A stretch of 64,000 bases of DNA. It comes from Tsukamurella pseudospumae (GTDB taxonomy: Bacteria; Actinomycetota; Actinomycetes; Mycobacteriales; Mycobacteriaceae). This document shows positions 6,918 through 14,800 of this stretch, one piece after another (within the stretch, counting starts at the first letter, position 1; every line of letters starts with the position of its first letter). The notes beneath the pieces are model-generated. The model did not search any database. It was not told the origin of the DNA and saw only the letters and a list, made by a program, of their open reading frames with translations. The translations under genes were made by a program, and so were the position numbers. The stretch is taken from NCBI RefSeq assembly GCF_001575205.1, contig NZ_LSRE01000016.1, forward strand, positions 1 through 64,000, given 5' to 3'.

Positions 6918-8174
6918 TGCCTCGGCCGCGTCCGCGGGAACGGGTTCGACGGTGACCGTCGGCGCACCGTCGAAGCCCGGACGGGCCGTGCCGACGAAGG
7001 CGCGCAGCCAATCGACGACAACCGCGGCGCGGTTGCCCATGCCCGCCAGGTAGTAGAGGTGCACCGCCAGCCAGCCGGCCCACGCCAGGACGCCGGTCAT
7101 GCCCGGCAGGCCCATCGGCGGCTGGAGCACGGCGTGCGGGGTGTCGATCATCGCCATGCTGCCCTTGTCCAGGTAGCGGAAGTGCGTGCCGGGCCCCTTC
7201 TTCCCGCGGATCACGTCCGCGGCGTGCCGGCCCTGCTGCATCGCGACGGGGCTCTGCCCGGGCAGGCCGTTCAGGCTGGTCATGTCGCCGAGGGCGAAGA
7301 CGTCCGCGCGGCCACCGACCGTAAGGTCGCGGTTGATCAGCAGTCGGCCGTTGCGGTCGGTCTCGCAACCCGTGGCCTCGGCGATCACCCCGGCGAGCGG
7401 GGTGGCCTTGACGCCGGCCGACCAGACGACGGTGCCGGCCTCGATCTCGCGCTCGACTCCGGTCCCGTCCTTGACGGTGACGGTGTCGCCCTCGATCGCG
7501 GTGACGAAGGTGCCGGTGTGCACCTGCACGCCGGCCTTCTCGAGCGCGGCCCGGGTGTAGCCCGAGAGGGTGCCGCCGTAGAAGGGCAGCACGTCGTCGG
7601 CGCCCTCGACGAGGTGGATGCGGACCTGCGCGTCGCTGTGGAAGCGCCGGGCGAGCTCGGCGACCTGGCCCGCGACCTCGACGCCCGTGGCGCCGGCGCC
7701 GACCACCACGAAGGTGCGCGCCGGGCTCTCGGCGGGGGCGGCGAACGCCGTCTGCATGCGCTCGCGCAGGTTCTCGGCGTCCTCGAGGGTCTTGAGGGCG
7801 AACGTGCGATCGGCCCACTCGTCGTGGCCGAAGTACGCCTGCGCGGCGCCCGCGGCGACGATGAGGTAGGTGTAGCCGATCTGCTCGATGCCGTCCGCGG
7901 TGGCGTAGGTGACCACCTTGCGCTCGGCGTCGACCTCGGTGACGTATCCGGTGATCGCGTCGACGGTGCGCCGACCGCGGAGCACGTCCGCGATGGGCGG
8001 CGCGATGCGCTCGCCCGCGGTGACGCCGGTGGCCACCTGGTAGAGCAGGGGCTGGAAGAGGTGCGTGCCGTTCGCCGAGATCAGCGTGGTCTCGATATCC
8101 GACTTCGCGAGCTGCTTCGCGGCGGCGAGGCCACCGAATCCCGAGCCGATCACCACGACGTGGGTGTTGCGCAT
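6858..8174 (-). CDS. ndh: Type II NADH dehydrogenase (non-proton-pumping)
   Basis: The start is ATG 8174, behind a strong AAGGAGGAG ribosome site; the open frame further upstream is not used. The 438-aa flavoprotein has an N-terminal FAD site (VVVIGSGFGG, Gly10/12/15), a second nucleotide site for NADH (VVVGAGATGVEVAG), the FAD ribose motif FALGDMT, and a hydrophobic C-terminal part that holds the membrane (GVLAWAGWLAVHLYYLAGMGN). It passes electrons from NADH to menaquinone without pumping protons. It faces a LysR gene across an 11-bp inverted repeat, suggesting control by that regulator. Its 3' end overlaps ldt by 60 nt. Confidence 0.9.
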   Translation of the reverse strand: MRNTHVVVIGSGFGGLAAAKQLAKSDIETTLISANGTHLFQPLLYQVATGVTAGERIAPPIADVLRGRRTVDAITGYVTEVDAERKVVTYATADGIEQIGYTYLIVAAGAAQAYFGHDEWADRTFALKTLEDAENLRERMQTAFAAPAESPARTFVVVGAGATGVEVAGQVAELARRFHSDAQVRIHLVEGADDVLPFYGGTLSGYTRAALEKAGVQVHTGTFVTAIEGDTVTVKDGTGVEREIEAGTVVWSAGVKATPLAGVIAEATGCETDRNGRLLINRDLTVGGRADVFALGDMTSLNGLPGQSPVAMQQGRHAADVIRGKKGPGTHFRYLDKGSMAMIDTPHAVLQPPMGLPGMTGVLAWAGWLAVHLYYLAGMGNRAAVVVDWLRAFVGTARPGFDGAPTVTVEPVPADAAEALPGLRVAGAPDLPRDVPVA

Positions 8175-8206
8175 GATCTTCTCCTCCTTCAAGACGTCGT
8201 TGTCTA

Positions 8207-8248
8207 CTACCAGGTTGGTGCATGAGTTCCTGCGCTTCAACCTGGTAG
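8207..8248. promoter_or_regulatory. Inverted repeat between ndh and lysR (probable operator)
   Basis: CTACCAGGTTG (8207-8217) and CAACCTGGTAG (8238-8248) are perfect 11-bp arms 20 bp apart, in the 124-bp gap between the divergent ndh and lysR starts. LysR regulators commonly bind such dyads between their own gene and a divergent target. The lysR -10 (TAGAAT, 8287-8292) is 39 bp to the right. Confidence 0.6.
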
Positions 8249-8286
8249 ATCGCCTACCTGACGATGCTGTCGATCTCTTCTGTTCA

Positions 8287-8298
8287 TAGAATGGCGGT
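8287..8298 (+). promoter_or_regulatory. Leaderless promoter -10 of lysR
   Basis: TAGAAT is followed by 6 nt and the ATG at 8299, so transcription is expected to begin at the start codon. This supports the chosen start. Confidence 0.55.
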
Positions 8299-9162
8299 AT
8301 GGAGTTCCGCCAGCTCGAGTACCTCGTCGCCGTCGCCGACCACGGCGGCTTCTCCCGCGCGGCCAAGCAGTGCTTCGTCTCTCAGTCGGCCGTGAGCCAT
8401 CAGATCGCGACGCTGGAGAAGGAGCTCGGCGCGGAGCTGTTCGAACGCGCCGGGCGCCGGGTCACCCTCACCGCCGCCGGCGACGCGCTGCTCCCGCGCG
8501 CCCGCGAGCTGCTCCGGCTGCGCGACGAGGCCGTCGACGCGGTGCGCCCCCGCCCGGACCGGATCCGGCTCGCCGCGAACATGTCCTTCGCCCACTCCGC
8601 ACTCGCCGCGACCGCGGCCGTCCGCGAGCGGCACCCCGGCGCGGAGATCGACTTCCTCCTCAAGCCCTTCGCGCAGCGCATCGCGGCGGTCAAGTCCGGC
8701 GAGGCGGACCTCGCGCTGATCCGCGGGCGACTGGACGAGCCGGGCCTGTACCTCGAGCCGCTGTGGGTGGACAACCCCGTCGTCGCCTTCTCCACGCGGC
8801 ACCCCCTGGCCGCACTCGGCCGCGCACCGTCGCCCCGGGAACTGGCGCAGTACCCCCTGCTGCTCCCGCCCGCGGACCGGCAGGTGCTCCTGCACCGCCT
8901 GGTCGCGAAGGTGTTCGCGGCCGAGGGGCTCGAGGTGCTGCTCGGGCCGGAGATCCGCGACGCGCACCCCGTGGCCTTCGAGCTGGTCAATCACCCCGAG
9001 GGCTGGACGCTCCTCTACGAGGACCCGCGCCAGCCCGGCATCGCGAGCCGGCCTGCTCCCGGGTTCACGCTGCCCGTCTCCGCGGTGCTGCGCACCGACG
9101 CGACACCGAACCCGCTGGTCGCGGAGCTGTTGGTGGGTCTGTCGAACGGGTACCGCCGCTAG
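8299..9162 (+). CDS. LysR-family transcriptional regulator
   Basis: The product is 287 aa. The N-terminal winged helix-turn-helix is MEFRQLEYLVAVADHGGFSRAAKQCFVSQSAVSHQIATLEKELG in one run (residues 1-44), followed by the linker helix and a two-lobed effector domain from about residue 90. The length is normal for the family. It is divergent from ndh with an inverted repeat between them, so autoregulation and control of ndh are likely; the effector cannot be told from sequence. It resembles the LysR group that responds to redox or aromatic signals only in general form. Confidence 0.88.
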   Translation: MEFRQLEYLVAVADHGGFSRAAKQCFVSQSAVSHQIATLEKELGAELFERAGRRVTLTAAGDALLPRARELLRLRDEAVDAVRPRPDRIRLAANMSFAHSALAATAAVRERHPGAEIDFLLKPFAQRIAAVKSGEADLALIRGRLDEPGLYLEPLWVDNPVVAFSTRHPLAALGRAPSPRELAQYPLLLPPADRQVLLHRLVAKVFAAEGLEVLLGPEIRDAHPVAFELVNHPEGWTLLYEDPRQPGIASRPAPGFTLPVSAVLRTDATPNPLVAELLVGLSNGYRR

Positions 9163-9178
9163 GCCCGACGGTGCGCCG

Positions 9179-9562
9179 TCAGGACCTGCCGCGCAGTCGC
9201 CGCGACAGCTCGGACGGCATCGCGAGCACCCGCTCGGCCGCCGTGACCGCGGCGCCGGGCACCGACAGCAACGCCTCGATCCGCTCCATCGACGCGTCGA
9301 TCCGCTCGAGCGTCGCGGAGAAGCGCTCAGTGAGCTTCTCGAACTCGTCGAGGCTGGTGTTCACCCGGGCCACCGTCTCGTCGAAGGTGGCCATGGTGGC
9401 GCTCATGTCCTCCATGGTCGTGGCCATGCCGTCGAGCATGGTCGTGGCCTGGTCGATCGTCATGTCCGCGTTGAGCGCGGCGCTCGCCAGGTTCCGGATC
9501 CGCGTCCGCCCGCGGCCCCCGGAACCGCCGGAGTACCCCGAGCCCTCGTCCTGTGTCGCCAT
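9179..9562 (-). CDS. Coiled-coil protein of unknown function (127 aa)
   Basis: The start is ATG 9562 (MATQDEGSGYSGG). After a Gly/Ser/Arg-rich head, residues about 35-105 form a long heptad-like helix (TMLDGMATTMEDMSATMATFDETVARVNTSLDEF in part), ending in a basic tail. No signal peptide is seen. Long amphipathic helices of this kind occur in actinobacterial proteins that associate with membranes or polymer granules, but no function can be given. It is divergent from bcp with only 19 nt between start codons and shares a -10 heptamer with it. Confidence 0.6.
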   Translation of the reverse strand: MATQDEGSGYSGGSGGRGRTRIRNLASAALNADMTIDQATTMLDGMATTMEDMSATMATFDETVARVNTSLDEFEKLTERFSATLERIDASMERIEALLSVPGAAVTAAERVLAMPSELSRRLRGRS

Positions 9563-9568
9563 GACCGA

Positions 9569-9575
9569 TACGGTA
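9569..9575. promoter_or_regulatory. Shared bidirectional -10 heptamer (TACGGTA)
   Basis: On the plus strand TACGGT (9569-9574) is followed by 7 nt and the bcp ATG. On the minus strand TACCGT (9575-9570) is followed by 7 nt and the ATG at 9562. Both genes would be leaderless and use the same bases for their -10 box. Confidence 0.5.
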
Positions 9576-9581
9576 ACCGGC

Positions 9582-10055
9582 ATGACTACTTCCGCGCGCC
9601 TGCAGCCGGGTGATCCGGCACCGTCGTTCACCCTGCCCGACCAGGACGGCAACCCCGTCTCCCTCGCGGACTACCGCGGCCGGCGCGCGGTGCTCTACTT
9701 CTACCCCGCAGCGATGACGCCGGGCTGCACCAAGCAGGCCTGCGACTTCCGCGACAACCTGGCCGATTTCGGCGACGCCGGTCTCGCGGTGCTGGGCATC
9801 TCGCCCGACAAGCCGGAGAAGCTGAAGAAGTTCGTCGAGCGCGACGGCCTCACCTTCCCGCTCCTCTCGGACCCGGATAAGCAGGTGCTTACCGAGTACG
9901 GGGCCTTCGGTGAGAAGATGATGTACGGCAAGACCGTGACGGGCGTGATCAGGTCGACGTTCGTCATCGACGCGGAGGGGAACATCGAGGTGGCGCAGTA
10001 CAACGTGCGTGCCACCGGCCACGTCGCCAAGTTGCGCCGCGACCTGAAACTCTGA
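9582..10055 (+). CDS. bcp: Thioredoxin-dependent peroxiredoxin, Bcp/PrxQ type
   Basis: The product is 157 aa from ATG 9582. An in-frame ATG at 9561 would add MTDTVTG but would lie inside the promoter, so it is rejected. The peroxidatic Cys49 lies in AAMTPGCTKQACDF and the resolving Cys54 five residues later, the atypical two-Cys arrangement of the Bcp subgroup. The enzyme reduces hydroperoxides in the cytosol and is recycled by thioredoxin. It is followed after 13 nt by an acyl-CoA dehydrogenase, possibly in one transcript. In M. tuberculosis bcp also lies near acpS and fas. Confidence 0.92.
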   Translation: MTTSARLQPGDPAPSFTLPDQDGNPVSLADYRGRRAVLYFYPAAMTPGCTKQACDFRDNLADFGDAGLAVLGISPDKPEKLKKFVERDGLTFPLLSDPDKQVLTEYGAFGEKMMYGKTVTGVIRSTFVIDAEGNIEVAQYNVRATGHVAKLRRDLKL

Positions 10056-10068
10056 GAGGACTCCAGCC

Positions 10069-11214
10069 TTGGAACGCACCGTCTACACCGACGACCACCT
10101 GCAATTCGGCTCCGCCGTCCGCGACTACCTGCAGAAGCAGGTGCTGCCGCACGCCGAGCAGTACATCGACGACAAGCTGATCGCCCGGGACGTGTGGCGC
10201 GGCCTCGGAGAGCAGGGCGTTCTGGGCCTCGAGATCCCCGAGTCCTACGGCGGCGGTGAGGCCGGCGATTACCGCTTCAACGCGGTGGCGCAGGAGGAGC
10301 TCGCGGCGGTGTCGATGGCCTTCGCCAGCTCGGTGGGCATCGACTTCGACATCACCACGCCGTACATCGTGCGGCTGGGCACCGACGAGGCGAAGCAGCA
10401 GTGGCTGCCCGCGATCGCCTCGGGCGAGGCGGTGGCCGCCATCGGCATGACCGAGCCCTCCGCCGGCTCCGATCTCGCGGCCATCAAGTCGACCGCCGTG
10501 CGCAGCGGCGACGACTGGATCCTCAACGGCTCCAAGACCTTCATCACCAACGGCTACACCTGTGACGTCGCGGTGATCGCCGCCAAGACGAACCCCGACG
10601 CGAAGGCGCGCGGCATCTCGCTGTTCGCCGTGGACTGCTCGCTGCCCGGCTTCGAGCGCGGCCGCAAGCTCGACAAGGTGGGCCAGCCCGAGGCCGACAC
10701 CGCCGAGCTGTTCTACTCCGACCTGCGGGTGCCCGCCAGCGCCCTCATCGGCGAGGTGGACCGCGGCTTCGTGCACATGATGGAGAAGCTGCCGCAGGAG
10801 CGCATCGGCTCCGCGGTGGGCAACGTGGCGCACGCCAAGCAGATCCTCGCCGAGACGCTCGAGTACGCGCGCGAGCGCAAGGCCTTCGGCCAGTCCATCG
10901 GCTCGTTCCAGCACAACAAGTTCCTGCTGGCCGACCTGGTGACCCAGATCGAGATGGTCCAGGCCTACGTGGACCAGGCCGTCGTGGCGCACGCCGAGGG
11001 CCGCCTGACCGCCGTGGACGCCGCGAAGGTCAAGTACGTCTCCGCCGAGATCCAGAACAAGGTGCTGGACTCCTGCGTCCAGCTGCACGGCGGCTACGGC
11101 TACATGCGCGAGTACCGCGCCGCCCGCGCGTGGATGGACGCCCGCGTCACCCGTATCTGGGCCGGCTCCTCCGAGATCATGAAGGAGATCATCGGGCGCG
11201 ACCTCGCGCTGTAG
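10069..11214 (+). CDS. fadE: Acyl-CoA dehydrogenase, long-chain (LCAD) type
   Basis: The gene begins with TTG at 10069 behind GAGAGGACT. The 381-aa product has the full ACAD fold: an N-terminal helical domain, the FAD/substrate segment GMTEPSAGSDLAAI, a beta domain, and the C-terminal helical domain ending VTRIWAGSSEIMKEIIGRDLAL. The catalytic Glu of medium-chain enzymes (in the YEGT motif) is replaced by Ala (IWAGSS). Instead Glu244 in EKLPQERIG stands where the catalytic base of long-chain and isovaleryl enzymes lies. It carries out the first step of beta-oxidation, FAD-dependent alpha,beta-dehydrogenation. It is followed by a strong hairpin terminator. Confidence 0.9.
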   Translation: MERTVYTDDHLQFGSAVRDYLQKQVLPHAEQYIDDKLIARDVWRGLGEQGVLGLEIPESYGGGEAGDYRFNAVAQEELAAVSMAFASSVGIDFDITTPYIVRLGTDEAKQQWLPAIASGEAVAAIGMTEPSAGSDLAAIKSTAVRSGDDWILNGSKTFITNGYTCDVAVIAAKTNPDAKARGISLFAVDCSLPGFERGRKLDKVGQPEADTAELFYSDLRVPASALIGEVDRGFVHMMEKLPQERIGSAVGNVAHAKQILAETLEYARERKAFGQSIGSFQHNKFLLADLVTQIEMVQAYVDQAVVAHAEGRLTAVDAAKVKYVSAEIQNKVLDSCVQLHGGYGYMREYRAARAWMDARVTRIWAGSSEIMKEIIGRDLAL

Positions 11215-11226
11215 GTCTTCGACGGG

Positions 11227-11261
11227 GACGGCCGGGTCGCGCTCAGCGCGGCCCGGCCGTC
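11227..11261 (+). terminator. Terminator after fadE
   Basis: GACGGCCGGG (11227-11236) pairs with CCCGGCCGTC (11252-11261), extended inside by CGCGCT/AGCGCG, then CGTCGTTTC. It is 12 bp after the fadE stop. Confidence 0.6.
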
Positions 11262-11801
11262 CGTCGTTTCCGACGGTGCCGGGCCGGGGCTGGTGGCCGG
11301 GCCGGTGGGCCAGGGCGAGGCGGGCAGGGATGCGAGGCGGCGCGAGCGCGGAAGCGTCGGCGGGCAGGTAGGGACGGCCGTTCGCTCGACACTCGGATTC
11401 GGTCCGATTCGGACAGCGTGTCCGAACCGGTCAAGATCCGAGAGCGCGACGTGCGCGCTGTCACGTCTCAGGACATCGGTGACAGTTCTGCATGTCCCTA
11501 CCAAGTAGGGCCACTTGCTCGAGGCGCGCTGTACATCTCGAGCGGCCTCTCGCCACGAATCGGGATGCGGCGGTGGGTACCCGGTGCGGCGGGCCGCGGC
11601 TCCGTTCGTCGGGGCGACCGATTCCCGCGGGGAGTCTTCACCGAACATCGGGTTGCAACCCTCGATCGAAGAGGAAACCCCCGCGGGAACCCACCGCGGC
11701 AGCGCCGACGCCGGCGCGCCAGGTGCGGCGCGACGGCGGCGCGCAGACCGGGTGCGCAGGACGGCGCCCGGCAGACACGCGGTCCGCGGCGGCACGAGAC
11801 G
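11262..11801. other. Gene-free stretch with several inverted repeats
   Basis: No reading frame here has coding character. It contains TTCGGAC-N5-GTCCGAA (11408-11426), CCCTA-N5-TAGGG near 11500, GCTCGAG...CTCGAGC near 11518-11545, and the nested repeat at 11622-11689. It lies between the ends of the convergent fadE and acc genes, so it is not needed as a promoter for either. A structured non-coding RNA is possible but unproven. Confidence 0.5.
11622..11689. repeat. Nested 68-nt inverted repeat (possible structured RNA or cruciform)
   Basis: The outer arms TTCCCGCGGGG (11622-11632) and CCCCGCGGGAA (11679-11689) are perfect. Inner arms TCTTC/GAAGA (11635-11639 and 11668-11672) are perfect. The centre holds the 12-bp palindrome GGGTTGCAACCC (11650-11661). 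Three symmetric layers around about the same centre are unlikely by chance. It matches no RNA family I recognise. Confidence 0.55.
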
Positions 11802-11838
11802 CGAAGGGCACCGTCGGGAATCCCGACGGTGCCCTTCG
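11802..11838 (-). terminator. Terminator of the acc gene made of an inverted motif pair
   Basis: A perfect 17-bp stem, CGAAGGGCACCGTCGGG with its complement around the 3-nt loop AAT, ends 13 bp from the acc stop. Its arms contain the genome-abundant 9-mer GCACCGTCG in both orientations. Confidence 0.8.
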
Positions 11839-11851
11839 TGCGCAGAAGAAC

Positions 11852-14800
11852 CTACTGCGCGGCCTCGATCACCGAGATGATCTTCGGACGCAGGTCGGCG
11901 GCGGCGATGATCTCGTCGACCGAGCCGACCTCGACGGCGCGACGGATGCTGTGCACGCCGTCGAACTCGGAGGCGACCTCGCCCAGCTTCTCGGCGCGGA
12001 CGGAGCCCCGCACCTCGTCGAGCTCGGCCAGCAGCGCGGCGCGCTCGGTGCCGGAGGCCTCGGCGACCTGCGCCTCGAGCTCCGTGACCCGGGCATCGCC
12101 ACCGGTGCGGGCGTTGACCTCACCGGAGAACACCACCGCCGCGGCGGGGGCGCCGCCGAGCACCGAGGCGAACGAGCCCTCGATCGCCAGCACGGTCATG
12201 TTCGGGTTCAACTGCTTCGAGAACACCACGAACGCGCCGCCGTGGTAACGCGAGATCACGCAGAACACGATCGGGCCGGAGAAGTTGACGATCGCCCGGC
12301 CGATCTCCGCGCCGTACTCCAGCTGCAGCTTGCGCAGCGACTCGGGCGAGCCGTCGAAGCCCGACAGGTTCGCGAGCACCACCAACGGGCGGTTGTCGCT
12401 GGCGCCGTTGATCGCGCGGGCCGCCTTCTTCGACGACTGCGGGAACAGCGTGCCGGCCGTGTAGGTGTCCGGGCCGTCCGTGGCCGGGAAGCCCAGGCGC
12501 GGTACGGACTTCGACTCGATGCCCAGCAGGCAGACCGGGATGCCGCCGATGTGCACGTCCTGCACGACGGCCGTCTCGGCGTCGGCCATGCCGGCCCACC
12601 GCTCGAGCACCTCATGGTCCTGGTCCGACAGCGCCCGCATCACGGTGCGGATGTCGAAGGGCTTCTTGCGATCCGGGTTCTTCTCCGCGGAGAAGATGTC
12701 GCCGACGGTCGTGAAATCGCTGTCCGCCAGCACGTGCGGGAACACGGTGATGTCGCGCTCGGCCGGGTCCGTGGTGGACGCGCGGCGCGGGGCCTGCTCA
12801 CCGGGGGCGATGTAGGTGTGCGCGTAATGCTCCATCAGGATCTTGTGCGCGCCCGTCAGATCCGCCGCCCAGTACTGCGCCTGGCCGTTCGGGCCCATGA
12901 TCCGGTCGTAGCCGCCGATGCCGAAGTTGTCCTCGGCCGAGACGCCGCCGGAGAAGTCCAGCGACTGCTTGCCGGTCAGCACCATCGCCGACTCCGGCGT
13001 CATGATCAGCACGCCCTTGGTGTGCATGAGCATCGTGGCCTCGGCGTTCCAGTACGGCTGCGCGCCCACGTTGATGCCGGCGGAGACGATGTTGATCTCG
13101 CCGCCCTGCTGCGTGAACTCGACGATCTTCTTGAGCGCCGCGGCCACCCAGTCCATGTTCTCGGTGCCCGAGTCCATGGAGATGCGCGCACCGGCCGACA
13201 GGGCGTACCACTCGACGGGCAGCTCCATGCGGTGCGCGAGGTCGATCGCCGCGCTGATCCGGCGGCACTCCGCCTCGGCGAGCGCGCCCAGCGACTTCGT
13301 CGGATCGCCCAGCAGCAGAACGCGCTTGACGCCCTCGGGATGCAGATCGGTGACCGTCGAGATCACGCCCACGACGATGCCCGCCGTGTTGCGGCCCTTC
13401 GGCCGGTCGGTCGGGACCAGCACGTCGGCGATGTCGCCCTCGGCCAACTCGTACTCGACGAAATCGCCCAGCACGGAGGTGAGCTCGTACGGGTACGCGG
13501 TGTTGCGGCTCGCGGCGCGGAGAACCTTCTGCCGGTAGCCGTCGATCGGCTCCACGACGTCGGCGACATCCTCGGCCGGGGCGCCGATGTGCAGATCCGC
13601 ACGGCCGGTCGGGCTGAACGACACCCGCACCTCGGTCTTGACCAGGTCACCCGTCGACTCGTCCCGCCGACGCCCGATGAGCAGCACCTCCTCCAGGCCC
13701 GCGCCCACCGACGTCGACTCGATGTGCCCGGCCAGCGCCTCGAGCTCGGTGTCGCTGAGACCCACCGGCGGCCAGATGTACATGACGATCCGGTTGGTGG
13801 GCAGCCGCTTGGCACTGGGCCGCCCGGCCTGGGCCCGGCGGATCGAGTCCACGCACGTGGCGAGCGCGATCTCGGCCGTCGGCAGGGCCAGCAGGCGACC
13901 CTTGTCGTCGCGCACCGCGGCCAGGTCGCGGACCTGGGCGAACGCGACCAGGCGGTCGTCGGCCGGGTTCTCCTTGGCGACGGCCCGGTACAGGTACACC
14001 TCCTCGTCGTCCGACGAGGTGAGGCGCGTCAGGTCGAAGCGGCGCAGCCGCTCGAGCTGCATGCGCTGCGCGATGTACGGGTGCAGGCCGCGGATCAGGC
14101 GGTCCTCGGTGACACCGTTGGTGCCCGCCCGGAAGGTGAAGTGGTGGTGCATGACCGCGCCGCCACTGCCCGCGACGGTGATCGTCACGCGACGCACCTG
14201 CGCCGGCAACGGATGCGCCGACAGCACGCTGTCGAACGCGGCCACCATCTCGTCCTGGTCGTCGGGCTGCTGCTCCCAGCTCAGGTAGATGTCCGCGTCC
14301 ACGGACGCCGCGCCGTCGGCCACCGTCGCCAGGCCGGCGACCGCGTCGCCCAGCCCCTCGTAGGACACGGCGGCGGACGCGAGCAGGGCACCGTCGCGCG
14401 CGGCGACGACCCACTCCGTACCGGCGGCCTCCTGCGTGCGGACCTCGGTCAGGCCCTTGTTGCCGTAGTAGCGGCGGGTCAGGACCTCGAGCATCACGCT
14501 GTTGCCCGTGGGGTGATCCCCCGCCAGGCGCTCGCCCAGCAGCAGGACCAGCGGCTCGGTGCTGCGCACCATCTCCGCGATCCGGTCGGAACGATCAGCG
14601 GCCGTGGGGTTCTGGTCGAGATGCGTCAGGTGCGCACGCACCGCCGAGTAGACGCCCTCGCGGTTGCCCAGCAGCAGCGGCTGGCCGAACCACGCGAACA
14701 CCACGCCGCGGGCCAGGTCGGCGATGACCGGGTAGCGCGACTGCGTCGCGTCCATGAGTCGCTCGAGCACGGCGCGCGCGTCGGCGCTCTGCTCGGCCGA

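Noticed and set aside
11622-11689. Known actinobacterial RNA (6C RNA, Ms1, tmRNA)
   Set aside because: The nested repeat lacks the C-rich loops of 6C RNA and any tRNA-like end; it fits none of these.
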